Origin: Peribacillus sp. Bi96
GTDB lineage: Bacteria; Bacillota; Bacilli; Bacillales; DSM-1321
Assembly (NCBI RefSeq): GCF_918698115.1
Contig: NZ_CAKKLV010000002.1
Location: 62,001 to 126,000 of the forward strand
Reading direction: 5' to 3'
DNA length: 64,000 bases
Below, one piece after another: positions 21,357 to 29,869 of the stretch; the stretch's first letter is position 1, and each line of letters begins with the position of its first letter. The position numbers and the translations under genes are program-made. The notes under the pieces are model-generated. The model saw only the letters and a list, made by a program, of their open reading frames with translations, did no database searches and was not told the DNA's origin.

Positions 21357-21815
21357 ATGTCTATCATTATAATTTTTGCCAGTATGAGTGGAAATACAGA
21401 AGAAATGGCAAATACCATTGCAGAAGGAATCATAGAAATCAGTGATGTGAAAATCGAAAAGATAGATATAATGGAAGGTCCTGAAGCCTCCATACTTGGA
21501 GATTATGATGGTATCTTATTAGGTGCCTATACGTGGGGAGACGGAGAATTGCCGGATGATTTTTTAGACTTTTATGACGAAATGGATCATATTGATCTAA
21601 CAGGAAAGAAAGCTGCGGTGTTTGGTCCCTGCGATTCATCTTACTCACAATATGGTGCAGCCGTAGATATTTTGACAGAAAAATTAAGGGAACAGGGTGC
21701 TGATATCGTCCTAGAAGGGTTAAAAGTAGAATTAACCCCAGATGATGAGGATATCAAAAACTGCCAAAATTTTGGGAGGGATTTTATAAAGAAAAGTTTT
21801 GTCTCTTCAATATAG
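21357..21815 (+). CDS. flavodoxin
   Basis: A 152-residue short-chain-like flavodoxin that carries electrons on FMN. The phosphate-binding loop is FASMSGNTEEMA at residues 7-18; the FMN-flanking loops are GAYTWGDGELPDDF near 60 and GPCDSSYSQYGAA near 91. ATG 21357 has AGAAGGGG upstream; an upstream in-frame start at 21336 would lie inside the Fur box. Flavodoxins replace ferredoxin when iron is scarce, consistent with the perfect Fur site directly upstream; B. subtilis ykuN and ykuP are controlled the same way. It is followed after 27 bases by a putative iron-sulfur protein. Confidence 0.92.
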   Translation: MSIIIIFASMSGNTEEMANTIAEGIIEISDVKIEKIDIMEGPEASILGDYDGILLGAYTWGDGELPDDFLDFYDEMDHIDLTGKKAAVFGPCDSSYSQYGAAVDILTEKLREQGADIVLEGLKVELTPDDEDIKNCQNFGRDFIKKSFVSSI

Positions 21816-21842
21816 ATTGAGAAATTTTATGAGGAAAGAGAG

Positions 21843-22625
21843 ATGTCGGGAATGAGGGGTAAGGAACATCGGATTTCCATTGTTACTTTAACTGATTACC
21901 ATTTACAAGATTTTATAAGATGTCCTTATCAATTTTACTTTCAACATATTGAAGGGAAAATCACAACTCAATTGGATAGGAGGAAGAAGGTTCAATTTGT
22001 GGTTAATCAAGTTGTAAGCCGATATTATAAACTTCCTCCAAAAAGTCAGACGCCTAAGAAAGTTATGGAGCTCATAGATGATCATTGGAGTGCCATTGAT
22101 GTACGTCAGTTCGAGTCAAAGGTTCATTATTATAGGGCACTTGCTAATATAACAGACCATTTACTCCAATTTTTAACTTCTAAAAAGATTGAATATCCAC
22201 CTTTATTTTTATATGAAAAGTTTAATACTAATATTGAGGAGTTGGGGACGGAACTTTCCTTAACTATTGAAGTAGCAGAATGGACAAGCAACTCATTCAT
22301 CATAAAGAAGTATTTAGTTGATACACATGAAGACATGAACCTTTTATTTAATAATATGATATCGGTATTTTGTAAAAAGGCATTTGGTCAATTACCAGAA
22401 AGAATAGAGATATTCTCGCTTATGGAAGGTAAAATAGAAACGTATATTCCAACGATGAAGGATGTTTCGGATGGATTGGAATACCTCAACATTATCAAGA
22501 ATCTTTTACAAGAACCCAAAAAGTATTTGAAAACGGATTCCTTAACAGTTTGCAAAAGCTGCTCATATCAAAAAAGATGTTATGAAGGTAGTAATATAAA
22601 CCAAGAAAGATTTATTAGTCATTAA
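21843..22625 (+). CDS. PD-(D/E)XK nuclease-superfamily-like protein with Cas4/AddB-type Fe-S cysteines
   Basis: A 260-residue protein built like a RecB/Cas4-family nuclease: an N-terminal helix with FIRCPYQFYFQHIEGK (Cys27) and a C-terminal CKSCSYQKRC (Cys237, Cys240, Cys246), the C...C-x2-C-x5-C layout that ligates a 4Fe-4S cluster in Cas4 and AddB. The expected catalytic D...(D/E)xK strand is not evident in the corresponding segment (TIEVAEWTSNSFIIKKYLVD), so it may be a non-catalytic DNA-binding relative. GAGGAAAGAGAG precedes the ATG, and the gene is almost certainly co-transcribed with the Fur-controlled flavodoxin. An Fe-S protein induced on iron limitation is unusual. Function unknown. 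Confidence 0.68.
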   Translation: MSGMRGKEHRISIVTLTDYHLQDFIRCPYQFYFQHIEGKITTQLDRRKKVQFVVNQVVSRYYKLPPKSQTPKKVMELIDDHWSAIDVRQFESKVHYYRALANITDHLLQFLTSKKIEYPPLFLYEKFNTNIEELGTELSLTIEVAEWTSNSFIIKKYLVDTHEDMNLLFNNMISVFCKKAFGQLPERIEIFSLMEGKIETYIPTMKDVSDGLEYLNIIKNLLQEPKKYLKTDSLTVCKSCSYQKRCYEGSNINQERFISH

Positions 22626-22959
22626 TCGTGTTCAGAAAACCTAGGAATATTGCGGTTGTGGACTAAGGTGACAGTGAACAATTACTTGAATTATTAACCT
22701 ATTGCGTATAAAAGGATTATCTAATATAAAGCGGGTTAGGTCATTATTTCTAATGAATATTCGATGATGAAAGGGGAGATGGATAACTTGCAAACTGGAA
22801 ATTACATAATTTATCAAATGCGGATTATTCCATTAAGAGGATAATCCGCTCACATTTTCATTCTAGATTATATACCCTATACTATAGGTATTTAGCTACC
22901 ATTTATTTAGCCTTACCAATTGACAGAAGGATTGAAGGTGTATCTTATGTTTTCATTAC
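22626..22959. other. short non-coding interval
   Basis: A 9-bp hairpin GCGGATTAT / ATAATCCGC lies at 22820-22849. Short frames nearby show no recognisable protein. Confidence 0.4.
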
Positions 22960-23063
22960 CCCCGCGGAAAGCGACTGCCCTACGTTCCACACAACAATCA
23001 TATTTAAAAACCTAAAAAAACCTGTAGACAAACTCCATTATGGTCGAGTTTGTCTACAGTCTG
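22960..23063. repeat. IS1182-derived terminal repeat, partial
   Basis: Carries CCCGCGGAAAGCGACTGCCC, then a TTAAAAACCTAAAAAAACC stretch and the hairpin CTGTAGACAAACTC / GAGTTTGTCTACAG ending at about 23063. Same orientation as the copies at 18518 and 57300: a solo IS end. Confidence 0.75.
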
Positions 23064-23138
23064 AGGTAAGAGCGCCATATATGCCCTTACTTTTTTCTGG
23101 TATTGTTTGACTAGTTAGGATTACCAGTTCTTTTGTAC

Positions 23139-23411
23139 TTAACAAATATGTTCATCATATTCCGCTTTTAAGTAATTTAACATCTTTTCCTTTTGGAAAG
23201 AATAATGAAAACAATTAAAGTAAAAGGAAAAGTCGTCAAAAAAGAGTGAATGTTTTTCATCGAATCCATAAGAATGTAAAAAATCCGAAATTATTGTTTC
23301 TTGATCCACGAGGTCGAATAATCCGGATACATAAAATTGATAACTGAATTTATCATATAAAAAAAGGTATCCTGTATCCTCAAAAATATTTTTCACTGAA
23401 TGCCCATCCAA
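23139..23411 (-). CDS. hypothetical protein
   Basis: A 90-residue protein rich in aromatic residues (about a fifth Phe and Tyr), no signal peptide or membrane helix. TTG start with AAAGGAG about nine bases upstream. No family recognised. Lies downstream of an IS-derived repeat and is convergent with nothing; it may be a lineage-specific gene. Confidence 0.5.
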   Translation of the reverse strand: MDGHSVKNIFEDTGYLFLYDKFSYQFYVSGLFDLVDQETIISDFLHSYGFDEKHSLFFDDFSFYFNCFHYSFQKEKMLNYLKAEYDEHIC

Positions 23412-23568
23412 TCTAACTCACTCCTTTCTTACCAATATACCTTTTTATTCATGAATTTATTCAGTGCTCATTTGTGGTGGAATATTATTATATTTAATGC
23501 AGATCAATTAATATACCATCAATAAGTTGGAAGGATTAAAACAAATGCATGAAGGAGGGAAGCGCAAC

Positions 23569-23598
23569 GAAAAAAGCACATCCCATAAGGATGTGCCG
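23569..23598 (-). terminator. terminator of ykpA
   Basis: GGCACATCC / GGGATGTGC hairpin followed on the minus strand by six T. Confidence 0.85.
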
Positions 23599-23613
23599 CA
23601 TTTAACAAACTTC

Positions 23614-25233
23614 TTATTTATACATTTCAGCCACTTGTTTTTGCAATTGGCTATTTTCAAGGTACTCATCATAACTCATTTGCTTATCTACCGTACCTTT
23701 TGGTGTAAGTTCAATGATTCGGTTCGCAACAGTTTGGATGAACTGATGGTCATGAGAAGCGAAGATCATTGAACCTTTAAAGCTGATTAAACCGTTGTTC
23801 AATGCTGTAATCGACTCTAAGTCTAAATGGTTGGTAGGTTCATCAAGCATTAGGACGTTAGAACCGCTTAACATCATTTTAGAAAGCATACAGCGGACTT
23901 TTTCGCCCCCTGAAAGGACACTGGCCTTTTTCGTGACTTCATCACCAGAGAACAACATTCTGCCTAAGAAACCGCGTAGGAAGCTTTCGCTTTGATCATT
24001 AGGAGAATATTGACGGAGCCAATCGACAAGGGTTAAATCGACACCTTCAAAGAATTCGGCATTATCTTTAGGGAAGTATGCCTGAGAGGTCGTAACGCCC
24101 CATTTGAAAGATCCGTTGTCCGGTTCAATTTCACCTGCTAAAATTTTGAACATTGTTGTTTTAGCAATCTCATCTTTGCCGACAAAAGCAATCTTATCAC
24201 CTTTATTCATTGTGAAGCTGACGTTATCCAATATTTTTATGCCATCGATCGTTTTCGAAATTCCATCTACACGAAGCAAATCGTTCCCGATTTCACGCTC
24301 AGGTGTAAAACCGACATATGGATAGCGGCGAGATGAAGGCTGTATATCATCTAAGCTGATCTTATCCAATAATTTCTTACGGGATGTTGCTTGACTCGAT
24401 TTGGATGCATTAGCACTGAAACGAGCGATGAAATTTTGGAGCTCTTTGATTTTTTCTTCTTTTTTCTTATTGGCATCTTGTGTCAGCTTAAGGGCAAGCT
24501 GGCTTGATTCATACCAGAAGTCATAGTTACCGATATAAACTTTAATTTTACCGAAATCCAGATCCGCGATATGTGTACAAACTTTATTCAGGAAGTAACG
24601 ATCATGGGAAACTACGATAACAGTGTTTTCAAAATTGATCAAGAACTCTTCCAGCCATTTGATCGCTTTTAAATCCAAGTGGTTGGTAGGCTCATCCAGT
24701 AGAAGAACATCTGGTTTTCCGAATAGTGCTTGGGCAAGTAATACTTTAACCTTGTCGCCACCGTTTAATTCAGCCATTTTTTTTGTGTGCAGGTCTTCTT
24801 GAATACCAAGGCCTTTTAAGAGGATAGAAGCTTCAGGTTCAGCTTCCCAACCGTTTAATTCGGCAAATTCACCTTCTAGTTCGGCTGCTTTCATTCCGTC
24901 TTCGTCCGTGAAGTTTTCTTTCATATAGATGGCATCTTTTTCTTGCATGACTTCATATAATCTTTCATGTCCCATAATGACAACTTTAAGGACTTCTTCT
25001 TCTTCAAAAGCGAAGTGATCTTGTTTTAGGACGGCAAGGCGTTCGCCAGGCCCCATATGGACATCCCCGGATTGTGCTTCAATTTCACCGGAAAGGATTT
25101 TTAAGAACGTGGATTTACCGGCGCCATTTGCCCCAATTAGTCCGTAGCAGTTACCAGGCGTGAATTTTATATTAACATCTTCAAACAGCTTACGATCGCC
25201 ATAGCGTAAACCAACATTATTTACAGTAATCAT
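23614..25233 (-). CDS. ykpA: ABC-F family ATPase YkpA
   Basis: A 539-residue soluble protein with two ABC ATPase domains and no membrane segments. Domain 1 has GANGAGKST near residue 35, LNGGDKVK, and LLLDEPTNHLDL; domain 2 has LSGGEKVR and LMLDEPTNHLDL, but its Walker A reads GKDEIAKTT, departing from GxxGxGKT. The same oddity is found in the YkpA/YbiT branch (from memory). ABC-F proteins act on the ribosome, at the tRNA exit site, in translation control or antibiotic resistance. GGAGG precedes the ATG. Monocistronic with its own terminator. Confidence 0.9.
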   Translation of the reverse strand: MITVNNVGLRYGDRKLFEDVNIKFTPGNCYGLIGANGAGKSTFLKILSGEIEAQSGDVHMGPGERLAVLKQDHFAFEEEEVLKVVIMGHERLYEVMQEKDAIYMKENFTDEDGMKAAELEGEFAELNGWEAEPEASILLKGLGIQEDLHTKKMAELNGGDKVKVLLAQALFGKPDVLLLDEPTNHLDLKAIKWLEEFLINFENTVIVVSHDRYFLNKVCTHIADLDFGKIKVYIGNYDFWYESSQLALKLTQDANKKKEEKIKELQNFIARFSANASKSSQATSRKKLLDKISLDDIQPSSRRYPYVGFTPEREIGNDLLRVDGISKTIDGIKILDNVSFTMNKGDKIAFVGKDEIAKTTMFKILAGEIEPDNGSFKWGVTTSQAYFPKDNAEFFEGVDLTLVDWLRQYSPNDQSESFLRGFLGRMLFSGDEVTKKASVLSGGEKVRCMLSKMMLSGSNVLMLDEPTNHLDLESITALNNGLISFKGSMIFASHDHQFIQTVANRIIELTPKGTVDKQMSYDEYLENSQLQKQVAEMYK

Positions 25234-25690
25234 TTATTTACATTCCTCCAAAATACTTTTGTTTCAACGTTTCCAACATTAGTTTAGGTTATTTTTGCGC
25301 TGATTCACATAAACAGCAGTTTACGTTTATGTATTTTTTAAACTGTGCCATCATTTGAATTGTATCTTATTTCTGCAAAAAGTTAAAGGTTCATAAACAA
25401 AACTTTGAGTATTCGATATTTTTTAAAGTCCATAGAGATTATTTGATATCGTCTTAATAATCCATATTTGTTCAATAAAGCATTACTTGGATCATCATAG
25501 TTATCATTTTTTCTTTTGCTTAATCTAAATGTATTAATCATCAATATAACCGAAAAAATGAAAAGAAAAACGAACGTAAGTATAAGGAAATCCTAAATAA
25601 AAAATGGTGGAAAGTAAATCCTTATTCATTTATAGGTATAATTATAAAGTGAATTCCTCTGATTTTTATTATTAAGGCAACTGGATGATA
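25234..25690. other. AT-rich interval with no visible gene
   Basis: Promoter region of ykpA on the minus strand and AT-rich DNA. A frame beginning at ATG 25693 (MTSKGIFQTLGTVSSFYTKY) stops after 32 codons and is not recognised. Confidence 0.4.
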
Positions 25691-25765
25691 GTATGACTTC
25701 AAAAGGAATTTTTCAAACGTTAGGGACTGTTTCTTCATTTTACACGAAATATCCAAGATATCGAC

Positions 25766-26030
25766 TTGCTAAATTTGACGGACGTTTTAGACCAAAATGC
25801 ACCATTTATATTAATGGTTTTGAAAGTCGGCATAATGATGGTAACAGGATTCAGTTATTTAAATTCTAGAATGGAACATTATGGATTTACTAGGTTCTTA
25901 TATACATGTCTTGGCTTTTGCTCCTATTTCATTCACAATTGCTGTAATAAAGGCTCAGTTTGGTCAATATTGGTGGGCGATAATAATCTGTGCTGTTATT
26001 GTTATTTATTGGGGAAGTCAACAAAAGGAG
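25766..26030 (+). pseudogene. small membrane protein gene, frameshifted
   Basis: FILMVLKVGIMMVTGFSYLN and MEHYGFTRFLYT in one frame continue, after a frameshift near 25905, as LAFAPISFTIAVIKAQFGQY then WWAIIICAVIVIYWGSQQKE and stop. Together a membrane protein of about 90 residues with two or three helices, family not recognised. The IS1182 element sits directly behind its terminator-like sequence. Confidence 0.5.
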
Positions 26031-26032
26031 TA

Positions 26033-26054
26033 AATCATCCTTTCAAGGGTGCTT
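26033..26054 (+). repeat. 22-bp direct repeat, left flank of IS1182 element
   Basis: AATCATCCTTTCAAGGGTGC plus TT; identical to 29321-29342. The core CCTTTCAAGG is a small stem like that of the terminator near 29609, so the target was probably a terminator. Confidence 0.85.
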
Positions 26055-26940
26055 CAGAATGTAGACAAATTCGATGAAAATCGAGTTTGTCTACATTTTT
26101 TTATGGCTTGTACAATTTGGACGTTGATTGGAACGTAGGGCGCTCGCTTTCCGCGGACGGTCCGCCCTCGGCGTCTCCCTTAGACGCGCTTTACTATGCT
26201 GGAGTCTCGTACCTTCCGTTCCAATCAACTTTGTTTTAACATTTAGATAGAACCCTTTTGCCTAGAGTCTTTTTTGTTTTAAAATAGAAGTATTCAAACT
26301 TGAGGTGATGAGGATGCTTTCTAAACATGATTCTATTCAGCGAGATCTACTTGAAATGATTACTTTAGATCAACTGGTGCCACCGAACCATTTGGTTCGT
26401 AAAAATGGAGGCTGCCATTGATTTCACTTTCATTTATGACTTGGTGAAAGATATGTATTCAGAGGTAGGACGCCCAAGTATTGATCCAGTTATTTTAGTT
26501 AAACTGACATTCATCCAATATACCTTCGGTATTCGTTCCATGCGTAAAACGATTGAAGAAGTTGAAACAAATATGGCTTACCGTTGGGTTCTTAGGCTAC
26601 GGTTTCCATGATAAAGCACCTCATTTCTCTACGTTCGGGGAAAATTATGAGCGACGCTTTAAAGATACAGACCTGTTTGAACAGATTTTCTATCGCATTT
26701 TAATGACAGCTGCTGATAGAAAGTTAATAAGTGCAGAGCACATATTCGTCGATTCCACACATGTGAAAGTCAGTGCGAACAAGAGGGAATTTGAAAAGAA
26801 AATCGTTCACAAAGAAGCACGAGCGAATCAAGGACGCCTTCAAGATGAAATAAATCAAGATCGTGTAAATCATGGAAAGAAGCTTTTTCCACCAGATAAA
26901 TTTGTTAGGCTCTGTTAAAAGATGTTGTTGATTTTCTTGA

Positions 26941-26970
26941 TGAACTAATGGGGCAGGTTAGTTGAATAAG
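26941..26970 (+). repeat. short dispersed motif, copy 4
   Basis: GAACTAATGGGGCAGGTTAG then TTGAATAAG, the clearest copy of the motif also seen at 13327, 13752 and 17508. Here it lies 30 bases inside the left end of the 1.93-kb element. Confidence 0.4.
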
Positions 26971-27483
26971 GTAATATTTGGATTAAGATAGATATAAGTA
27001 GAAAAGTTAATAACAAGGGGTGATTTTTTGGAGAAAAATATTGGGGATGTAGATTTTTTTAAACAAGTAGTATAAAGACTTTACAAAAAAAACAATATTT
27101 CCCCTCAGAAACCTAAATTTGAAATCATCGAGAACGTAATCGTTATTAGCATTAAGAACCATGTAAAAGATGGAGTAGACTTAGATTGTTTTAATATTTT
27201 AAACCTTATTTACCGAACAATTGGAACTTTAGAAGAGAGCTGAACAAACAAGAAATAGAATTATTGAGGCTTATGCTGAGTGTCAAGGCATTTTATTTTG
27301 ATTATAGCAATGAAATGAATACCATTTGGGGATGATTATTTTACTAAGTTTTTAATGTTTTTAATGATATATGCAAAGTTAGCAGTACACTAAATAAAGT
27401 AATAGGGTTTACTTCAGTAAAATAAGGTATATTATATTTGTTGAATAGATTCTCTTTAAAGACAAGAAAAGTAGGTGAACAAA

Positions 27484-27633
27484 GTGGGAAAATATCAATT
27501 GGATTACAAAGGTCAGGCAGCTGTGACAAAGTTTCATGAAAAACAGACGCCTGCCAAATTTGATAAAAAGCAGCAACTTGAAAAAATACGTGCGGAGTAT
27601 TTGAAAAAGAAGCAAAAACAAACAGATAAATAA
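27484..27633 (+). CDS. small lysine-rich protein
   Basis: A 49-residue very basic protein (MGKYQLDYKGQAAVTKFHEK, then a Lys/Gln-rich helix). GTG start with AGGTG eight bases upstream; ends at TAA just before a bidirectional hairpin. No family assigned with certainty. It is cargo of the 1.93-kb element, and its intact frame and expression signals contrast with decayed DNA on both sides. Confidence 0.55.
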   Translation: MGKYQLDYKGQAAVTKFHEKQTPAKFDKKQQLEKIRAEYLKKKQKQTDK

Positions 27634-27641
27634 TATGAATG

Positions 27642-27676
27642 AAAACATAGGAAGACTAAAACCTCCCTATGTTTTT
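27642..27676. terminator. bidirectional terminator between convergent cargo genes
   Basis: AAAACATAGG / CCTATGTTTT hairpin with A- and T-runs outside. Confidence 0.75.
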
Positions 27677-27934
27677 CTTATTCGAAGTTCTTTTTTTAAA
27701 TTGATGATAGAGTTTATTATTCCCATAAATTTCAGATTCGGTGACAAAAAACTCGTCATCAGATATCCATTCCTCACTAAAAATTTCAGTAGCAGAATCA
27801 ATAGACCAGCCGTTATTTTGGATACACCAGTAATCTCCAGCAGAAATTTTTAAAACATTTGGATACTCACTTGGCTTAGGTAGCTGAATAAAAAGATAAG
27901 TCTCGTTCTTTTCAGCAAGATACTTTCTCAACAC
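27656..27934 (-). CDS. hypothetical protein, possibly 5' truncated
   Basis: A 92-residue acidic protein with no membrane segment; notable stretch KISAGDYWCIQNNGWSID followed by SEEWISDDEFFVTESEIYG. The only starts are a GTG/TTG pair without a clear ribosome binding site, so the N-terminus may be missing. Its stop lies within the shared hairpin at 27642-27676. No family recognised. Cargo of the 1.93-kb element. Confidence 0.45.
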   Translation of the reverse strand: MLRKYLAEKNETYLFIQLPKPSEYPNVLKISAGDYWCIQNNGWSIDSATEIFSEEWISDDEFFVTESEIYGNNKLYHQFKKRTSNKKNIGRF

Positions 27935-27995
27935 CCCACATTCAAAGAAAGTCAGGGAATACCAATGCGCTGAATTTACTTCTAATAACTTAAAG

Positions 27996-28077
27996 GTAAA
28001 CCAATGAGTAAACCTATAAAAAACCTACTATATCAACGTTTATAGGTTAAAAGGTTTACAGGTTTACGAGGTTTACG
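27996..28077. repeat. cluster of GGTTTAC repeats in both orientations
   Basis: GGTTTAC at 28054-28060, 28062-28068 and 28071-28077, and the inverse at 27997-28003 and 28009-28015, with TTTATAGG-type sequence between. Iteron-like spacing of 8-9 bases among the three forward copies. Confidence 0.5.
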
Positions 28078-28728
28078 CAATTATGGAATTCTTTATATAA
28101 AAAAATAGATAGATGATGAGTTAGAGTAAGCCTTAGACAAAATTAGCTTATCAATCATCATTAGAAAGTTTGAATATCGCTTAGAATGGTTTTCTGAATA
28201 CACAAAGCTGATTAATAAGCATAGATGGAATGTAGCAAGCTACCAGCGTTTAGCTTAATAGCTTTTATTGCTAGTAGTTTTCTTACCACAGCTAAACATT
28301 TCTGATATGCTCCAATAAAAAATAAAGCAACGCATTCCAATATAGAAACGGCTGCTTTAATTCATACTTTCAATTTTACGCTTGACGAATTTTTTATAAA
28401 AATGGTTACGGTTTTGGTTACGTTTCTAAATGGTTGTAAATCAATTCTAGTCAATTGCGATAGTTAAGAAACATTGTATTCATCGTAAGAGCTAATATAG
28501 AATAATTTTAAATAATAGGAAAAATATACCTGGATTAAATAAACTGCAATCTATTAAATTGTTGATATATCAATGTTTCTAACGTATTTTTTGATGAATT
28601 TATAAACTTAGTTACGTTTTTGATTACGTTTTTCCCAATTTTCTGTATATGGTGCAAACAAGCACAAGAAAATAGGTAAGTTATTCATCGTTCAAATATA
28701 TACAGGCTATTTTTTCAAACCTCTTACT

Positions 28729-28758
28729 TATGCAACTAACGCATGCGTTAGTTGCATA
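28729..28758. repeat. perfect 30-bp palindrome
   Basis: TATGCAACTAACGCA followed directly by its reverse complement. A hairpin with T-run (GACCAC / GGTGGCC) follows at about 28773-28800. The CAACTAA arm resembles the short dispersed motif found elsewhere in the window. Confidence 0.6.
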
Positions 28759-29320
28759 GTAAGCACTAAAGAAGACCACTTTTTAGGTGGCCTTTTTATT
28801 TGTTCAAAAATCAACATTAATCCTTAACAAAGCCATTTGTTAAGGAAGAAACCAAAGAAATAAAAGAAAGTACAACTGATTCTGAGAGTGGCTACTATGT
28901 GAAAGATGAACGAACAAAACAGTTTGCCTATTCATTCCACGCGACCGCAGACCGCAACGGTTTTGTATTAGGAACGATTGTAACACCTGGAAATACACAT
29001 GATAGTCAATCTTAGAGCCACTTGTTGAACAAGTGATTGAGAAAGTTGGAAAACCGGAAGCCGTTGCCGCAGATGCAAAAGAAAAGCATGGTATGCGTTG
29101 GACTACTTTAAGGGGACTTAAAAAATTGTCGATGCAGGCGATGCTTACTTTCGCTGCCATTAATTTAAAGAAGATGGCCAATTGGACATGGAAGGTCCAA
29201 AAATGGCCTAACATAGTGGGCTCGTAGAGCCCCAATCTCTTAACTTTAGGCGGAAATTCAAAAGTGATTTCAAAAGGGGTTCGTAATTTTTTAATTCCGA
29301 ACCCTTTTGTCTACAAACTG

Positions 29321-29342
29321 AATCATCCTTTCAAGGGTGCTT
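29321..29342 (+). repeat. 22-bp direct repeat, right flank of IS1182 element
   Basis: Identical to 26033-26054; continues into TTTTTATT as a terminator-like sequence. Confidence 0.85.
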
Positions 29343-29400
29343 TTTATTATTGAAGGAAATCAGCACCTTTTATCGAATTGTTAGTAAAGGAGATGGTAAA

Positions 29401-29607
29401 ATGAATCTCAGAGTTCAATATAGACTTTTTATTCTTTTTAACGAAAGACTCATCCCAGAGGAATATGACCGGTACGAGATACTAAACGTTAGAGAAGATA
29501 TTAATCCTGACGATATGAAGGATTTCCAAGAACTTAGTGAAAGGTTGGGGAAGGCGATTCATCGACCTTTGAATGAATTTAAAATGAAAAGCTTCAAAGT
29601 AATGTAA
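29401..29607 (+). CDS. hypothetical protein
   Basis: A 68-residue soluble protein (MNLRVQYRLFILFNERLIPE, then EEYDRYEIL...), mixed alpha/beta. ATG 29401 is chosen because AAAGGAGATGG lies just upstream; the longer frame from 29350 has no ribosome binding site. A terminator follows at once. It directly follows the IS1182 right flank. No family recognised. Confidence 0.55.
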   Translation: MNLRVQYRLFILFNERLIPEEYDRYEILNVREDINPDDMKDFQELSERLGKAIHRPLNEFKMKSFKVM

Positions 29608-29608
29608 G

Positions 29609-29632
29609 AGCATCCTTATGGGTGCTTTTTAT
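29609..29632 (+). terminator. terminator of the 68-residue ORF
   Basis: Short stem GCATCC / GGGTGC followed by five T. Confidence 0.6.
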
Positions 29633-29821
29633 TTTGGATAAATATTCAATATAACATGTCGTTTTTCTTTATAAATCAAATTTTTGGGGGATAATCTTTT
29701 AGGGACAATTCTTCCTGTATTAAGTTCGGCTGTATTTTCTATTAAACAAATAAAAGTTGTAAGAAATCATACGTTATCTTTAAGAAGGGAAATTTTTCTC
29801 TTCTTTTTTTATGCATAAATA

Positions 29822-29835
29822 AGAACGAATGTTCT
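29822..29835. promoter_or_regulatory. LexA (SOS) box
   Basis: AGAACGAATGTTCT matches the Bacillus LexA core GAAC-N4-GTTC. It lies 35 bases upstream of a yolD-like pseudogene, where LexA sites are commonly found. Confidence 0.7.
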
Positions 29836-29869
29836 AAAGTGGAGTTATAGAATGAATGGAGATGTTCTT

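Larger units (their letters stand above)
26908..28834. mobile_element. 1.93-kb non-autonomous element inside the IS1182 transposase
   Basis: Bounded by ATTTGTTA at 26900-26907 and 28835-28842, an 8-bp target duplication. Termini are inverted: left GGCTCTGTTAAAAG...GTTGATTTT, right (reverse complement) GGCTTTGTTAAGG...GTTGATTTT. Removing it rejoins the transposase frame. It contains a 49-residue gene, a 92-residue gene, a cluster of GGTTTAC repeats and a 30-bp palindrome, and several decayed stretches, but no recognisable transposase. An 8-bp duplication and GGCTCTGTT ends would fit IS6-, IS1595- or ISL3-like families; the mobilising family is unknown. Confidence 0.8.
26314..29227 (+). pseudogene. 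IS1182-family transposase, broken
   Basis: N-terminal part: MLSKHDSIQRDLLEMITLDQ then VGRPSIDPVILVKLTFIQYT and FGIRSMRKTIEEVETNMAYR (DUF772-type), with frameshifts near 26402 and 26587. After FPPDKF at 26900 the frame is split by the inserted element and resumes at 28843 with KEETKEIKESTTDSESGYYV; excising the insertion restores one frame through the junction. A frameshift near 29012 breaks THDSQ/LEPLVEQ, and AVAADA joins directly to AKEKHGMRWTTLRG, deleting the region that normally carries the Cys-rich segment and last catalytic residue. Confidence 0.85.
26055..29320 (+). mobile_element. IS1182-family insertion sequence, inactive, interrupted by a second element
   Basis: Left end CAGAATGTAGACAAA and right end (reverse complement) CAGTTTGTAGACAAA are inverted; both lie exactly against a 22-bp direct repeat. 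The left end holds a hairpin of TGTAGACAAATTC / GAGTTTGTCTACA and then a GC-rich block (about 26125-26232), followed by the transposase frame. Just inside the right end is a hairpin AAAAGGGGTTCG / CCGAACCCTTTT. The element carries a 1.93-kb insertion, two early frameshifts, one late frameshift and an internal deletion, so it is dead. Confidence 0.85.

Noticed and set aside
21843..22625. Cas4 of a CRISPR system
   Set aside because: The cysteine layout is similar, but the catalytic residues are not evident and no repeats or other cas genes occur in the window.
27996..28077. CRISPR array
   Set aside because: The GGTTTAC units are seven bases and lack regular unique spacers of 30-40 bases; no cas gene is present.
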